A stretch of 64,000 nucleotides of DNA from Sedimentimonas flavescens (GTDB taxonomy: Bacteria; Pseudomonadota; Alphaproteobacteria; Rhodobacterales; Rhodobacteraceae): the NCBI RefSeq assembly GCF_019264375.1, contig NZ_JAHVAI010000010.1:82069-146068 (forward strand), read 5' to 3'. Positions 52,412 to 61,003 of the stretch are shown piece by piece; position 1 is the stretch's first letter; every line of letters begins with the position of its first letter. The notes under the pieces were generated by a model, which worked only from the letters and a program-made list of their open reading frames with translations, did no database searches and had not been told where the DNA came from. The position numbers and the translations under genes are program-made.

Positions 52412-53530
52412 ATGACCGGACCTCGCTTCACCCCGCTGATCGCCTCACTGCCCTCGACCGTGCCCTTCGTCGGCCCCGAGACGCAGGAGCGCCTGCGCGG
52501 CCGCCCCTTCGAGGCGCGGCTTGGCGCGAATGAAAACGGCTTCGGCCCCTCGCCGCGCGCGATCGCGGCCATGGCGGCGGCGGCGGGCGAGGTGTGGAAA
52601 TACGGCGACCCCGAGAACCATGACCTGAGAGCGGCGCTGGCCGCGCATCACGGCTGCCGCCCCGAGAATATCATTGTGGGCGAAGGGATCGACGGGCTTC
52701 TGGGCTACCTTGTGCGGCTGGTGATCGAGCCGGGCGATACGGTGGTGACCTCGGACGGGGCCTATCCGACCTTCAACTACCATGTCGTGGGCTTTGGCGG
52801 CGTTCTGCACAAGGTTCCCTACCGCAACGACTGCGAGGACCCCGAGGCGCTGCTGGCCAAGGCCGCCGAGGTTGCGCCCAAGCTGATCTACATCGCCAAT
52901 CCCGACAACCCGATGGCCTCCCACCACCCCGGCGAGACCATCGCACGCATGGTCGAGCGCGTGCCCGAGGGGAGCCTTCTGGTCCTCGACGAGGCCTATG
53001 TCGAGCTTGCCCCCGAGGGCACGGAGGCGCCGATTGACCCCGACGATCCGCGCGTGATCCGGATGCGCACCTTCTCGAAAGCGCATGGGATGGCCGGCGC
53101 GCGGGTGGGCTATGCTATCGGCGCGGCACCGCTGATCGCGGCCTTCGACAAGATCCGCAACCATTTCGGCATGTGCCGGATCAGCCAGGCGGGCGCGCTT
53201 GCGGCCTTGCAGGATCGCACCTGGCAGGCCTTCATGCGCCGCCTCGTGGCGGCCTCGCGCGATCAGATCGCGGCGATTGCGCGCGAGAACGGCCTGACGC
53301 CTCTGCCCTCGGCCACCAATTTCGTGGCCATCGACTGCGGCGCTGACGGGGCCTTTGCCCGCGCGGTTCTGGCCGAATTGACAGCCGCCGATATCTTTGC
53401 CCGGATGCCCGGCGTGGCACCGCTTGATCGCTGTATCCGCATCTCATGCGGACCCGAGGCCGAGATGGCGGCCTTCGCCGCCGCCCTGCCCGGCGCACTG
53501 GCCCGTGCCCGCGCGGCACAGGCGCGTTAA
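52412..53530 (+). CDS. PLP-dependent class I/II aminotransferase, histidinol-phosphate aminotransferase-like
   Basis: A 372-residue fold-type I aminotransferase. FEARLGANENGFGPSPRAI is the HisC-like N-terminal block, YIANPDNPMASHHPGETI binds substrate/PLP, VLDEAYVEL holds the PLP Asp/Tyr, and MRTFSKAHGMAGARVGYAIG has the Schiff-base Lys. IRISCGPEAEM carries the carboxylate Arg. It resembles HisC but is not next to other his genes, so aromatic or other amino-acid transamination is equally likely. I start at ATG 52412. Confidence 0.88.
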   Translation: MTGPRFTPLIASLPSTVPFVGPETQERLRGRPFEARLGANENGFGPSPRAIAAMAAAAGEVWKYGDPENHDLRAALAAHHGCRPENIIVGEGIDGLLGYLVRLVIEPGDTVVTSDGAYPTFNYHVVGFGGVLHKVPYRNDCEDPEALLAKAAEVAPKLIYIANPDNPMASHHPGETIARMVERVPEGSLLVLDEAYVELAPEGTEAPIDPDDPRVIRMRTFSKAHGMAGARVGYAIGAAPLIAAFDKIRNHFGMCRISQAGALAALQDRTWQAFMRRLVAASRDQIAAIARENGLTPLPSATNFVAIDCGADGAFARAVLAELTAADIFARMPGVAPLDRCIRISCGPEAEMAAFAAALPGALARARAAQAR

Positions 53531-53617
53531 GGCCGATCACGAACCCCTCGCTGCTTGGTGATTTGCGCGGAGCGCCGCGCGAAAGCACCCTCCTGCCAAC
53601 GCGAACAGGAGATGAAA

Positions 53618-54007
53618 ATGAGCAGAATCAATCGCGCCCGTCGTATTGCCTTGCTGAGCCCGCTGGCCTTCGCGCTGGCCTTTGGCGCCTATGCGCAGGA
53701 AAGCCCTACCGGATCGACGATGGGGAGCGTGCAGGCCACCGCCGATGCCGCGCCTTCGACCCCGGCCTATCTGGCCGCCAATGCCAAGATGCATGCCGAC
53801 ATGGCCGTGCCTCTGACCGGCGACGCGGATGTGGATTTCGTGCGTTCGATGATCCCGCACCATGAGGGCGCCGTCGAGATGGCCAAGATCGTCAGCAAAT
53901 ATGGCGACGATCCCGAAGTGCGCAAACTGGCCGAGGAAATCATCGCGGCGCAGGAAGCCGAGATCGCCTGGATGGTCGAGTGGCTCGAAAAGAACGGCCA
54001 ACCCTAA
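53618..54007 (+). CDS. DUF305 domain-containing exported protein
   Basis: A 129-residue periplasmic protein. An Arg-rich signal peptide (MSRINRARRIALLSPLAFALAFGAYAQ) precedes a short four-helix DUF305 domain with FVRSMIPHHEGAVEMAKIV, the conserved His pair, and EEIIAAQEAEIAWMVEWLE. DUF305 proteins are ferritin-like and often occur with copper-handling genes, but none are beside it here. I start at ATG 53618 because AGGAG lies six bases upstream; an ATG two codons earlier lacks spacing. A GC hairpin follows. Confidence 0.88.
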   Translation: MSRINRARRIALLSPLAFALAFGAYAQESPTGSTMGSVQATADAAPSTPAYLAANAKMHADMAVPLTGDADVDFVRSMIPHHEGAVEMAKIVSKYGDDPEVRKLAEEIIAAQEAEIAWMVEWLEKNGQP

Positions 54008-54019
54008 GCATTCGCGAAT

Positions 54020-54045
54020 AGCCCCCGCACGTGGCAGCGGGGGCT
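54020..54045. terminator. Hairpin between DUF305 and aminotransferase genes
   Basis: A perfect 9-bp stem AGCCCCCGC/GCGGGGGCT has an 8-base loop without a T tract. It lies between convergent genes, 13 bases after the DUF305 stop. Confidence 0.55.
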
Positions 54046-54088
54046 CTGGCCGCGGTGGGGCCCCGTCCCCCGGCCCCGCCGCGCGCCC

Positions 54089-55294
54089 TTATTTCGTCGT
54101 GGCGGCCAGAACCGCCGCAGCTGCCGCGATCCCGCCCCGCCCATGCGGGATCGAGAGCGCCTGAAGCCCCGCCTCCATCACTGCAAGCGCGCCAAGCGTC
54201 ATATGCGCATTGACATGGCCCATATGAGCGACGCGCAGATAGTCGCCCGCATCCGGCGCGCCCGGCTCGGTCATGCCCAAGCCAATGCCGAGGGTTACGC
54301 CCGCCTCGCGCTCACACCAGCCGCGCAGCTGGTCCGCGCCACCGTTGCCGATGCGCGCCGCCGTGACCGCATTCGAGCGCGCGGCGGGATCAAGGATGTT
54401 CAGGCGGAACTCCCCGCCCTGCCCCCAGGCATCGAAGGCCGCCCAGACCGCACGCGCCAGCGCCGCGTGCCGAGCCCAGACCTGCGGCAGCCCTTCTTCG
54501 TCGAGCAGCATCTTGAGCGACTCGGCCAGGCCATAAAGGTGATGGGTCGGCGCAGTGCCGGCGAAATGCTGATAATAGGCCTCGGCGAAAAGGCGCGGGT
54601 GCCAGTTCCAATAGGGCGTTGCCAGATCGGAGCCCTTGCTGGCCGCCACCGCCTTGTCGGAGACCCAGACAAAACCCAGACCCGGTGGCACCATCAGCCC
54701 CTTCTGGCTGGCCGCGATCATCACATCGACGCCCCAATCGTCGAAGCGGAACTCGTCGCAGGCGAGCGAGGCGATGCAATCCACCGCCAACAGCGCGGGA
54801 TGCCCCACCGCATCGATCGCCGCACGCATCGCGGCAATATCGTTGCGCACGCTCGAGGCGGTATCGACATGAGTCACCAGCACCGCCTTGATGCGCCGTT
54901 CGGTATCGGCGCGCAACGCGGCCTCCAGCCGGGCGGGGTCGGCGGGCGTGCGGCGACCAAAGTCGATCATCTCGACCTCTACCCCCATACCGCGTGCGTG
55001 TTCCGCCCAGGAGATACCAAAGCGCCCGGTCGCGAGCACCAGCGCCTTGTCGCCCTTCGAGAACATGTTGGCGATCGCGGCCTCCCATGCGCCATGACCG
55101 TTCGAGATGTAGATCGCGACATGCGAGCTGCTCAGCGCGACGCGGCGCAGATCGGCCAGCACCGTCGCGGTGAGGTCCACGATCTCGCCCTCATAGATAT
55201 TCGGCGCGGCGCGGTGCATGGCGCGCAGCACGCGGTCAGGCATGGTCGAGGGGCCGGGGATGGCCAGGTAGGGGCGGCCGTGGGCGAGGCTCAT
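54089..55294 (-). CDS. Class V aminotransferase, alanine/serine--glyoxylate type
   Basis: A 401-residue PLP enzyme of the AGAT/SGAT group, moving amino groups between serine or alanine and glyoxylate or pyruvate. Motifs are LAIPGPSTMPDRVLRAM, ISNGHGAWEAAIANMF, VTHVDTASSVRNDIAAM, LLAVDCIASLACDEFRFDDW and the PLP lysine in ASQKGLMVPPGLGFVWVS. I start at ATG 55294; the frame before it is antisense to the exporter gene. A role in glyoxylate/serine metabolism would fit with the hydroxypyruvate isomerase 48 kb away, but there is no direct link. Confidence 0.88.
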   Translation of the reverse strand: MSLAHGRPYLAIPGPSTMPDRVLRAMHRAAPNIYEGEIVDLTATVLADLRRVALSSSHVAIYISNGHGAWEAAIANMFSKGDKALVLATGRFGISWAEHARGMGVEVEMIDFGRRTPADPARLEAALRADTERRIKAVLVTHVDTASSVRNDIAAMRAAIDAVGHPALLAVDCIASLACDEFRFDDWGVDVMIAASQKGLMVPPGLGFVWVSDKAVAASKGSDLATPYWNWHPRLFAEAYYQHFAGTAPTHHLYGLAESLKMLLDEEGLPQVWARHAALARAVWAAFDAWGQGGEFRLNILDPAARSNAVTAARIGNGGADQLRGWCEREAGVTLGIGLGMTEPGAPDAGDYLRVAHMGHVNAHMTLGALAVMEAGLQALSIPHGRGGIAAAAAVLAATTK

Positions 55295-55460
55295 GAGGGG
55301 TCTCCGTGGGCTGATGGACCAAGCGGTAAAGAACGCCGCGAGCGTGGTCAACGCCCGGCGGCGGACAGCGGCCTTGCGCGGCTTGCTTGCCCGCAGGGGC
55401 GGTTTCGCGCTAGACCGCGTGAAACGCGCGCCTTTCGCGCCCTCAACCGACAGGCTTGTC

Positions 55461-57209
55461 TTGGCCAAGAGCACCGACCCCTATTCTTCGCGCAACCTCT
55501 TTGCTCGGCTGTGGACAGGCTATCTGCGCCGCCATTGGGCCAAGATGGCGCTGGCCATGCTGCTCATGGTCATCGAAGGCTCGACTCTTGGCGGGCTGAG
55601 CTGGATGCTGGAGCCGCTTTTCGACCGCGTCTTCGTTGCCGGGCAGGCCAGTCTGATCTGGTGGGTCGGCGGCGCGATCATGGGGTTGTTCGTCATACGT
55701 GCGGTAACCTCGGTCGCCTCGCGCACCCTGATGTCGAGCATCGCGCTTGGCACCTCGACCGCGATGCAGGCCGACCTCTTGCGCCATATCCTGAAGCTCG
55801 ACCAGCGGTTCTTCCAGCACAACCCGCCCGGCGCGCTGATCGAGCGCGTGCAGGGCGACACCACCGCCGTTCAGGGCGTTTGGTCCGTCTTCATCACCGG
55901 GGCGGGGCGCGATGCCATCTCTCTGCTGGCCCTCTTCGGCGTGGCGATCTCGATCGACCCGGTCTGGACGCTTGCCGCGCTTGTCGGAACGCCGCTTCTG
56001 GTTCTGCCCACGGTAATGGCGCAGCGCTACATTCGTCGCAAGACCGGGCAGATGCGGCAAAACTCGGGTCTGCGCGCGACGCGGCTCGATGAGGTGTTTC
56101 ACGGCATCAACGCGGTCAAGCTGAACCGGATGGAGGATTACCAAGCCGGTCGATTCGAGCGCCTTGTGGCCATCATCCGCCGTGCACAGATCAAGATGGC
56201 GGCCTCGCAATCGCTGATCCCGGCCCTGGTCGATATCATCACGGGCTTTGGCTTCTTTGCCGTTCTGGTATTGGGCGGGCGTCAGATCATCTCCGGTGAA
56301 CGCACCGTGGGCGAGTTCATGTCTTTCTTCACGGCAATGGCGCTGGCCTTCCAGCCGATGCGGCGTCTGGGTGGCCTTGCGGGAACCTGGCAGGCGGCGG
56401 CGGCCAGCCTCGAACGCCTCTACCGGCTGTTCGACACGCCGCCCTCGATCACCAGCCCGGCAGTGCCCGCCGCCCTGCCCGCCTCGACCGAGATCCGGCT
56501 TGAGGATCTGCGCATGGCCTATGACAGCACGCCGGTCCTGCGCGGGCTGAGCTTTACGGCCGAGGCCGGCAAGACCACCGCTTTGGTCGGCCCCTCGGGG
56601 GCGGGCAAGAGCACGGTCTTTGCGCTGCTCACGCGGCTGATCGACCCCGACGAGGGGCGCATCACCATCGGCGGTGTGGATATCCGAACGCTCGATCTGG
56701 CGGCGCTGCGCGGGATGTTCTCGACCGTGGCGCAAGAGGCCGCGCTGTTTGACGAGACGATCCGTGAAAACATCCTTTTGGGCCGCACCGACGTGCCCGA
56801 CGAGCGGCTGCAGGAGGCGCTGAACGCTGCCTATGTGACCGAGTTCACCGCAGCCCTGCCCACCGGCATTGACACGCCTGCCGGGCCGCGCGGTTCGGCG
56901 CTCTCGGGCGGGCAGCGTCAGCGCGTGGCGATCGCCCGCGCCGTGCTGCGCAACGCGCCGATCCTGCTCTTGGACGAGGCGACCTCGGCGCTCGATACCG
57001 CGTCCGAGGCGAAAGTCTCGCAGGCGCTCGACGGGCTGTCGCAGGGCCGCACGACGCTGGTCATCGCGCACAGGCTGTCGACGGTGCGCACTGCCGACAA
57101 GATCGTGGTCATCGTCGCCGGGCAAGTCGTCGAGGAAGGCACGCATGAGGAGTTGCTGGCCAAGGGCGGCACCTATGCGGACCTGTGCCGGATGCAACTG
57201 GTCGAATAA
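55461..57209 (+). CDS. ABC transporter ATP-binding/permease protein, MsbA/lipid-exporter type
   Basis: A half-transporter of about 582 residues with an N-terminal six-helix membrane domain and a C-terminal ATPase. Conserved parts are LLMVIEGSTLGGLSWMLEPL, FFQHNPPGALIERVQGDT, Walker A GPSGAGKST, signature SGGQRQR and ILLLDEATSALD. It probably moves lipid or lipopolysaccharide across the inner membrane as a homodimer. The start is uncertain. I use TTG 55461, where family similarity begins (AKSTDPYSSRNLFARLW). The frame is open back to 55293, with an ATG at 55314, but that would leave only 20 bases to the divergent aminotransferase. Confidence 0.85.
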   Translation: MAKSTDPYSSRNLFARLWTGYLRRHWAKMALAMLLMVIEGSTLGGLSWMLEPLFDRVFVAGQASLIWWVGGAIMGLFVIRAVTSVASRTLMSSIALGTSTAMQADLLRHILKLDQRFFQHNPPGALIERVQGDTTAVQGVWSVFITGAGRDAISLLALFGVAISIDPVWTLAALVGTPLLVLPTVMAQRYIRRKTGQMRQNSGLRATRLDEVFHGINAVKLNRMEDYQAGRFERLVAIIRRAQIKMAASQSLIPALVDIITGFGFFAVLVLGGRQIISGERTVGEFMSFFTAMALAFQPMRRLGGLAGTWQAAAASLERLYRLFDTPPSITSPAVPAALPASTEIRLEDLRMAYDSTPVLRGLSFTAEAGKTTALVGPSGAGKSTVFALLTRLIDPDEGRITIGGVDIRTLDLAALRGMFSTVAQEAALFDETIRENILLGRTDVPDERLQEALNAAYVTEFTAALPTGIDTPAGPRGSALSGGQRQRVAIARAVLRNAPILLLDEATSALDTASEAKVSQALDGLSQGRTTLVIAHRLSTVRTADKIVVIVAGQVVEEGTHEELLAKGGTYADLCRMQLVE

Positions 57210-57242
57210 GGCACGCCCCCTATATCGGGGGCAGGAGGCATC

Positions 57243-57980
57243 ATGGGTGAACGCGCGATCTACGAGATTTCCGGCAAAGACCGGGAACATTATCTGCAAG
57301 GGCTGGTCAGCAATGACGTCCGCCAGTTGGCTCAGGGGCCGGTCTATGCCGCGCTCTTGACGCCCCAGGGCAAGTATCTGGCCGATTTCCTGCTGGTGCC
57401 GAGGGGCGAGACGATCCTTCTCGATATCGACGCTGCGATAGCAGAGGCAACGGTGCGGCGACTGTCGATGTACAAGCTGCGCGCCGATGTGCAGATCGCG
57501 CCTTCGGCGCTGAAGGTTTTTCGCGGCACCGGCCCCGCCCCCGACGGCGCGGTGCAAGACCCGCGCCATCCGGCGATGGGCTGGCGGCTTTACGGCGATC
57601 AGGGCGGCGAGGACGGCACCGATTTCGACGCGATCCGCGTGGCCCATTGCATCCCCGAGACCGGGATCGAACTGACCCCCGAGACCTACATTCTCGAAGC
57701 CGGGTTCGAGCGCCTGCACGGCGTCGATTTCCGCAAGGGCTGTTACGTCGGTCAGGAAGTCACCGCGCGGATGAAGCACAAGGTCGAGTTGCGCAAGGGC
57801 CTCGCCTCCGTGCACATCGAGGGTGCTGCGCCCGTGGGCACCGAGATCACCGCTGATGGGCGCGGGGTCGGTACGCTCTTCACCCAATCGGGCGGAAAGG
57901 CCCTTGCGCATTTGCGTCTTGACCGTGCAGAGGGCGAGATGCGGGCCGGCGCCGCGCGGATCTGGCGCGACCTGGCCTAG
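57243..57980 (+). CDS. ygfZ: Folate-binding protein YgfZ
   Basis: A 245-residue protein related to glycine-cleavage T protein that helps repair or assemble iron-sulfur clusters using tetrahydrofolate. The diagnostic motif KGCYVGQEVTARMKHK (near residue 162) is intact with its Cys. The N-terminal part DREHYLQGLVSNDVRQL and LLTPQGKYLADFLLVPRGE are also typical. It follows the exporter gene by 33 bases and carries a GGGGGCAGGAGG-type ribosome-binding site. Confidence 0.94.
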   Translation: MGERAIYEISGKDREHYLQGLVSNDVRQLAQGPVYAALLTPQGKYLADFLLVPRGETILLDIDAAIAEATVRRLSMYKLRADVQIAPSALKVFRGTGPAPDGAVQDPRHPAMGWRLYGDQGGEDGTDFDAIRVAHCIPETGIELTPETYILEAGFERLHGVDFRKGCYVGQEVTARMKHKVELRKGLASVHIEGAAPVGTEITADGRGVGTLFTQSGGKALAHLRLDRAEGEMRAGAARIWRDLA

Positions 57981-58129
57981 CCACGGCATCGTTAGCGTTC
58001 ACGAATGCGTTAGCCATGCAGCCAAAGCATGGATCGACATGATCGCGCGTTTGCGCTCCTTCGGCAGCGGTTTCCTCTGCGTCGCAGCGTCACACGGCTG
58101 TCAGATACCTTTTTTCATTGAAGAAAAGC

Positions 58130-58157
58130 TTGATCGGTTTTGCTGGATGCATATATA
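58130..58157 (+). promoter_or_regulatory. Predicted sigma-70 promoter of the DUF6280 gene
   Basis: TTGATC (58130-58135), a 16-base spacer and TATATA (58152-58157) fit a housekeeping promoter inside an AT-rich stretch. A start near 58165 would give a leader of about 150 bases before the DUF6280 start. The gene-free stretch 57981-58313 holds this promoter, one hairpin and no coding frame I can support. Confidence 0.55.
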
Positions 58158-58199
58158 TGGCCGGTCGCTGAAAGCGGACTCGACTAAATACGGTAACCA

Positions 58200-58218
58200 C
58201 CATGCAAAAAATGCATGG
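58200..58218 (+). promoter_or_regulatory. Hairpin in the DUF6280 leader
   Basis: Perfect 7-base arms CCATGCA and TGCATGG flank AAAAA. It would fold in the predicted 5' leader about 95 bases before the start codon. No known riboswitch pattern is recognised. Confidence 0.5.
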
Positions 58219-58313
58219 CAGCCATACCTTAGGGGCTGTATCGAATCGGGACCCATCCGCCCTAGATGACCTGCACGCCAGGAAACGTAAGAGCAATAAC
58301 AAAGGACGAAATA

Positions 58314-58634
58314 ATGCGCGATTTCGTTGACGGCTCCGCATTCAACTATGAGCAAGGCCAACGCGCCCGCAAACTCTTCGCGGCCGTGGTGCTGGCAGCG
58401 CTCGACGATGCGATTGCCGATGACAAGAAATACGGGAATGGCCCCGAGCAGATCGCCCGGTGGGCACGTTCGCGCGACGGTCGGGAAGTGCTGTCCTGCG
58501 CCGGGATCGACCCGAACGAGCGCGTGGTGAAGGGCCTCATGGAATTCGTCGCCAAGGGCGTGCGGACTTCGGTCGCGCTGTCGCGCGAGGAAAGCGAACG
58601 CCGCATGGCTGCGGACGAGGCGGAAGCGGCCTGA
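58314..58634 (+). CDS. DUF6280 family protein
   Basis: A 106-residue, mostly helical small protein with charged ends. To my knowledge it is conserved in Rhodobacteraceae (annotated DUF6280) and of unknown function. Characteristic stretches are MRDFVDGSAFNYEQGQRARK, LDDAIADDKKYGNGPEQIARW and FVAKGVRTSVALSREESER. AAAGGA lies 7 bases upstream of ATG 58314. It has its own promoter, a long leader and a strong terminator, so it is an independently controlled gene, probably well expressed. Confidence 0.85.
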   Translation: MRDFVDGSAFNYEQGQRARKLFAAVVLAALDDAIADDKKYGNGPEQIARWARSRDGREVLSCAGIDPNERVVKGLMEFVAKGVRTSVALSREESERRMAADEAEAA

Positions 58635-58654
58635 GTTTCAGGGCTTCCCCAATG

Positions 58655-58687
58655 GCAAAAGGCGCGCCTGTCGGGCGCGCCTTTTGC
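58655..58687. terminator. Bidirectional intrinsic terminator
   Basis: A 14-bp stem GCAAAAGGCGCGCC/GGCGCGCCTTTTGC has a 5-base loop; A and T runs on either side serve both strands. It lies between the convergent DUF6280 and PopZ-like genes. Confidence 0.9.
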
Positions 58688-58704
58688 ATTTCAGGGGGAT
58701 GGCG

Positions 58705-59394
58705 TCATTCGAAGTCGCGGCTGACCAGGACGCGCTGGATCTCGCGCCGGACAAGCTTGCGGACATTGCGGGTGATACGCTCGCCGAGTGCGCCCTGCAA
58801 TTCCTGCCGGATGATCTCGGTCACCAGATCGCGCAGCGCATCTTCGTCGATCGAACTGGCAATCGCCATCTCATCGGCAAAAAGGCTGTCGGACTGCTCT
58901 TCATCGAAATGCGGTTCAGGTGCCGCTTCGCCGGTTCCCGCAACCAGTTCAGCGAGTTCATCACCATCGGCCTCAAAGGGATCGCCCTCTTCGGGCTCAA
59001 ACTCCCCGCCTTTGTCGGCGACGGCGGCCTGCATCTGCGCCAGGCTGCTTTCCAGACGGCTGAGTTCTTCGCCCAGATCCTCGGGCACGACCAGGGGCGC
59101 CTCAAGCACCAGCGGCGCGTCCGGGGCGGGCTCGATCCGCTGCGCCGGCGTCAGAAGGAGAAGATCCGCCTCGCCCTCCGATTCGGGCGCGGCCGCAACC
59201 TCGGGCTCCGGCGCGGGTTCGGCCGCTGGCTCCGGCGCGGGTTCGGCCGCTGGCTCCGGCGCGGGTTCGGCCATCGCAACAGGTCGCACCACGGCCTTGA
59301 CCGGCGCCGCAGCCGAATTGTCCTGCGACAGCAAGCGGCGGATGGACGATAGAACGTCCTCGATCTCGATTTGCTTTCCGGGTTCAGACATCAT
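58705..59394 (-). CDS. PopZ-like (DUF2497) acidic scaffold protein
   Basis: A 229-residue, very acidic protein. Short conserved ends flank a disordered centre, as in the polar organiser PopZ. The N-terminus EIEDVLSSIRRLLSQD matches the first PopZ helix, and the C-terminus ALRDLVTEIIRQELQGALG then VRKLVRREIQRVL resembles the oligomerisation helices. The linker is Pro/Ala/Glu-rich and contains a tandem repeat (59204-59273). A role in anchoring chromosome or polar proteins is inferred from this architecture. The start is ambiguous between ATG 59394 and 59391; GAGG is nearer the latter. Confidence 0.7.
   Translation of the reverse strand: MMSEPGKQIEIEDVLSSIRRLLSQDNSAAAPVKAVVRPVAMAEPAPEPAAEPAPEPAAEPAPEPEVAAAPESEGEADLLLLTPAQRIEPAPDAPLVLEAPLVVPEDLGEELSRLESSLAQMQAAVADKGGEFEPEEGDPFEADGDELAELVAGTGEAAPEPHFDEEQSDSLFADEMAIASSIDEDALRDLVTEIIRQELQGALGERITRNVRKLVRREIQRVLVSRDFE
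59204..59273. repeat. 24-base tandem repeat inside the PopZ-like gene
   Basis: About 2.9 copies of a 24-base unit (GGCTCCGGCGCGGGTTCGGC plus CGCT, plus-strand sense) encode repeats of Glu-Pro-Ala-Ala-Glu-Pro-Ala-Pro. Copies are essentially identical, so copy number may vary between strains. Confidence 0.85.
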
Positions 59395-59470
59395 GCCTCA
59401 ATCCTGCGATCGCTTCGCGTTTCTGTCCAGCCCCCAAGCGGGCAAAATCGCATATTTGCGCAAGGATCCG

Positions 59471-59504
59471 CGCGCCCGCACTAAATGCAGGCCGCGCGGG
59501 CGTG
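59471..59504 (-). terminator. GC hairpin behind the TolC-family gene
   Basis: Arms CGCGCCCGC (59471-59479) and GCGGGCGTG (59496-59504) enclose a 16-base loop, with one G-U pair and no T tract. It lies ten bases downstream of the tolC-like stop on the minus strand and could be a weak terminator. Confidence 0.4.
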
Positions 59505-59513
59505 CGAGCCTCC

Positions 59514-60890
59514 TCAGTTCTTGCCGATAGCCTGCAGCACGCGATCCAGGCTCTTGCCTTGCGTGCTGGTGTAGGGCGCGTTGCGCACCGCATTGTAATA
59601 GGCCGCCGGATCATAGGTCGGAATGCCGAGCTTGAGGTCTTCCACAGTCAGAAGACCCATAGCCGACAAAAGTTGATAATAGGCTACCTGCAACTGGGCC
59701 TCGGCATCGATCCGCGAGGCGCGGGCGTCGAGCAGGTCCTGCTCGGCATCCAGCACGTCAAGCGTAGTGCGCGCGCCCAAGGTCGCCTCTTCCTTGACGC
59801 CATCATAGGCGATCGAGGCTGCCTGGATCTGCTCGTCGTAGGCGCGCATCTGGGCGCGATAAACATCGATCTGCGCCCAGGCCTGTGCCACGCCCTGCGC
59901 CAGTTCGACACCGGTCTGCGAAAGGGTTGCACGAGCCTGATCGCGGTTGGCAAGGGCCTGGCGATGCGCAGCCGGAAGCGCGCCACCGGAATAGAGCGTC
60001 TGGCTGAGCCCGATGCCCACCCCTTCGGTGGCATAGCCGCCCTCGGCATAGTTATAGGAAATCGAGCCCGTCACCTGCGGCATCCGCTGAGCGGCCGCGG
60101 CCAGAACACCCAGTTCGGCCATGGTCACGTTATGTTGGACCTGCTTGACCGCCGGGTGGTTGCGCTGCGCGATGGCGGTGGCTTCTGCGATGGACTTGGG
60201 CAGTTGCGGCGCTTTGGGCAGCGCCGAGACCCCGGCGGGATAGTGACCGATCGCGGCCTTGTAAGCCTCACGCGCGACCTGGTAGCTGCCGCGTGCTGCC
60301 GCCAGCGACGCCCGCGCGGCAGAAAGTTGCGCCTCGGCCTGCGACACGTCGGTCTTGGTAACCTCACCAACCTCGAAGCGGTCTTGCGCGGCCTTAAGCT
60401 CTTCGCTGATCACGCGCACCGAGTTTTCGTTGATCGCGACCTGCTCGGCACTGCTCTTGACGCTAGTATAGGCCGAGATCGCCGACAGCAGCACGCTCTG
60501 CTCAACCGAACGCAGCGCTTCGCGCGTCGCGAGAACAGCTTCCTTCTTGATGTCCAGCGCCAGACGGTTGCGGCCGAAATCGAACAGTGTCATCTGCGCC
60601 GCCAGCGTCAACGAGCCCGCAACGCGGTCAGACGTCGGTCTGAGATCGGATTTCGAATAACCGTATTCCGCCGACCATTGCAGCACCGGGCGCAGTGCCG
60701 CAACGGCCCCCGCCACATCTTCGTCCGCGGCGCGTAGCGCGGCGCGGTTCTGCTCAAGCAGGTTCGAGTTGCGATAGGCCGAGACCAGCGCGTCGGACAG
60801 CGTTTCAGCCCCGGCCGCCAACGGCAACATCATCATACCAAACGTCGCCGCAGCTGCGAGCACGATGGGTTTCAGGGTCTTGCGCGTCAT
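59514..60890 (-). CDS. tolC: TolC family outer-membrane efflux protein
   Basis: A 458-residue channel that docks with inner-membrane pumps or type I exporters. After a signal peptide (MTRKTLKPIVLAAAATFGMM, cleaved near AAGAETLSDA) there are two repeats of the TolC helical domain: ALVSAYRNSNLLEQNRAALR and the matching IAQRNHPAVKQVQHNVTMAE. These are joined by EVTKTDVSQAEAQLSAARAS and GARTTLDVLDAEQDLLDAR. No partner pump is adjacent. ATG 60890 has GAGG upstream; the frame before it is not conserved. Confidence 0.93.
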   Translation of the reverse strand: MTRKTLKPIVLAAAATFGMMMLPLAAGAETLSDALVSAYRNSNLLEQNRAALRAADEDVAGAVAALRPVLQWSAEYGYSKSDLRPTSDRVAGSLTLAAQMTLFDFGRNRLALDIKKEAVLATREALRSVEQSVLLSAISAYTSVKSSAEQVAINENSVRVISEELKAAQDRFEVGEVTKTDVSQAEAQLSAARASLAAARGSYQVAREAYKAAIGHYPAGVSALPKAPQLPKSIAEATAIAQRNHPAVKQVQHNVTMAELGVLAAAAQRMPQVTGSISYNYAEGGYATEGVGIGLSQTLYSGGALPAAHRQALANRDQARATLSQTGVELAQGVAQAWAQIDVYRAQMRAYDEQIQAASIAYDGVKEEATLGARTTLDVLDAEQDLLDARASRIDAEAQLQVAYYQLLSAMGLLTVEDLKLGIPTYDPAAYYNAVRNAPYTSTQGKSLDRVLQAIGKN

Positions 60891-61003
60891 GCCTCGGTCC
60901 TCGTTTTCGATTCTTGAGCCTTGGCCTGGCGCCAAGGCAAACCGGCCGCAAGCGCGGCCCATTCTTCAATTCACGCCGACCGACCGTGCCGCCAGGCCCC
61001 CGG

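Noticed and set aside
55443..57989. An 848-codon minus-strand frame across the exporter and ygfZ
   Set aside because: Spans two well-supported genes in the opposite direction and lacks any domain.
58090..58361. Short minus-strand frames in the DUF6280 leader
   Set aside because: They cross the predicted promoter and leader, have no ribosome-binding site and no conserved motif.
59204..59273. Tandem repeat considered as a CRISPR-like or regulatory array
   Set aside because: Units are contiguous without spacers and in frame with the PopZ-like coding sequence.
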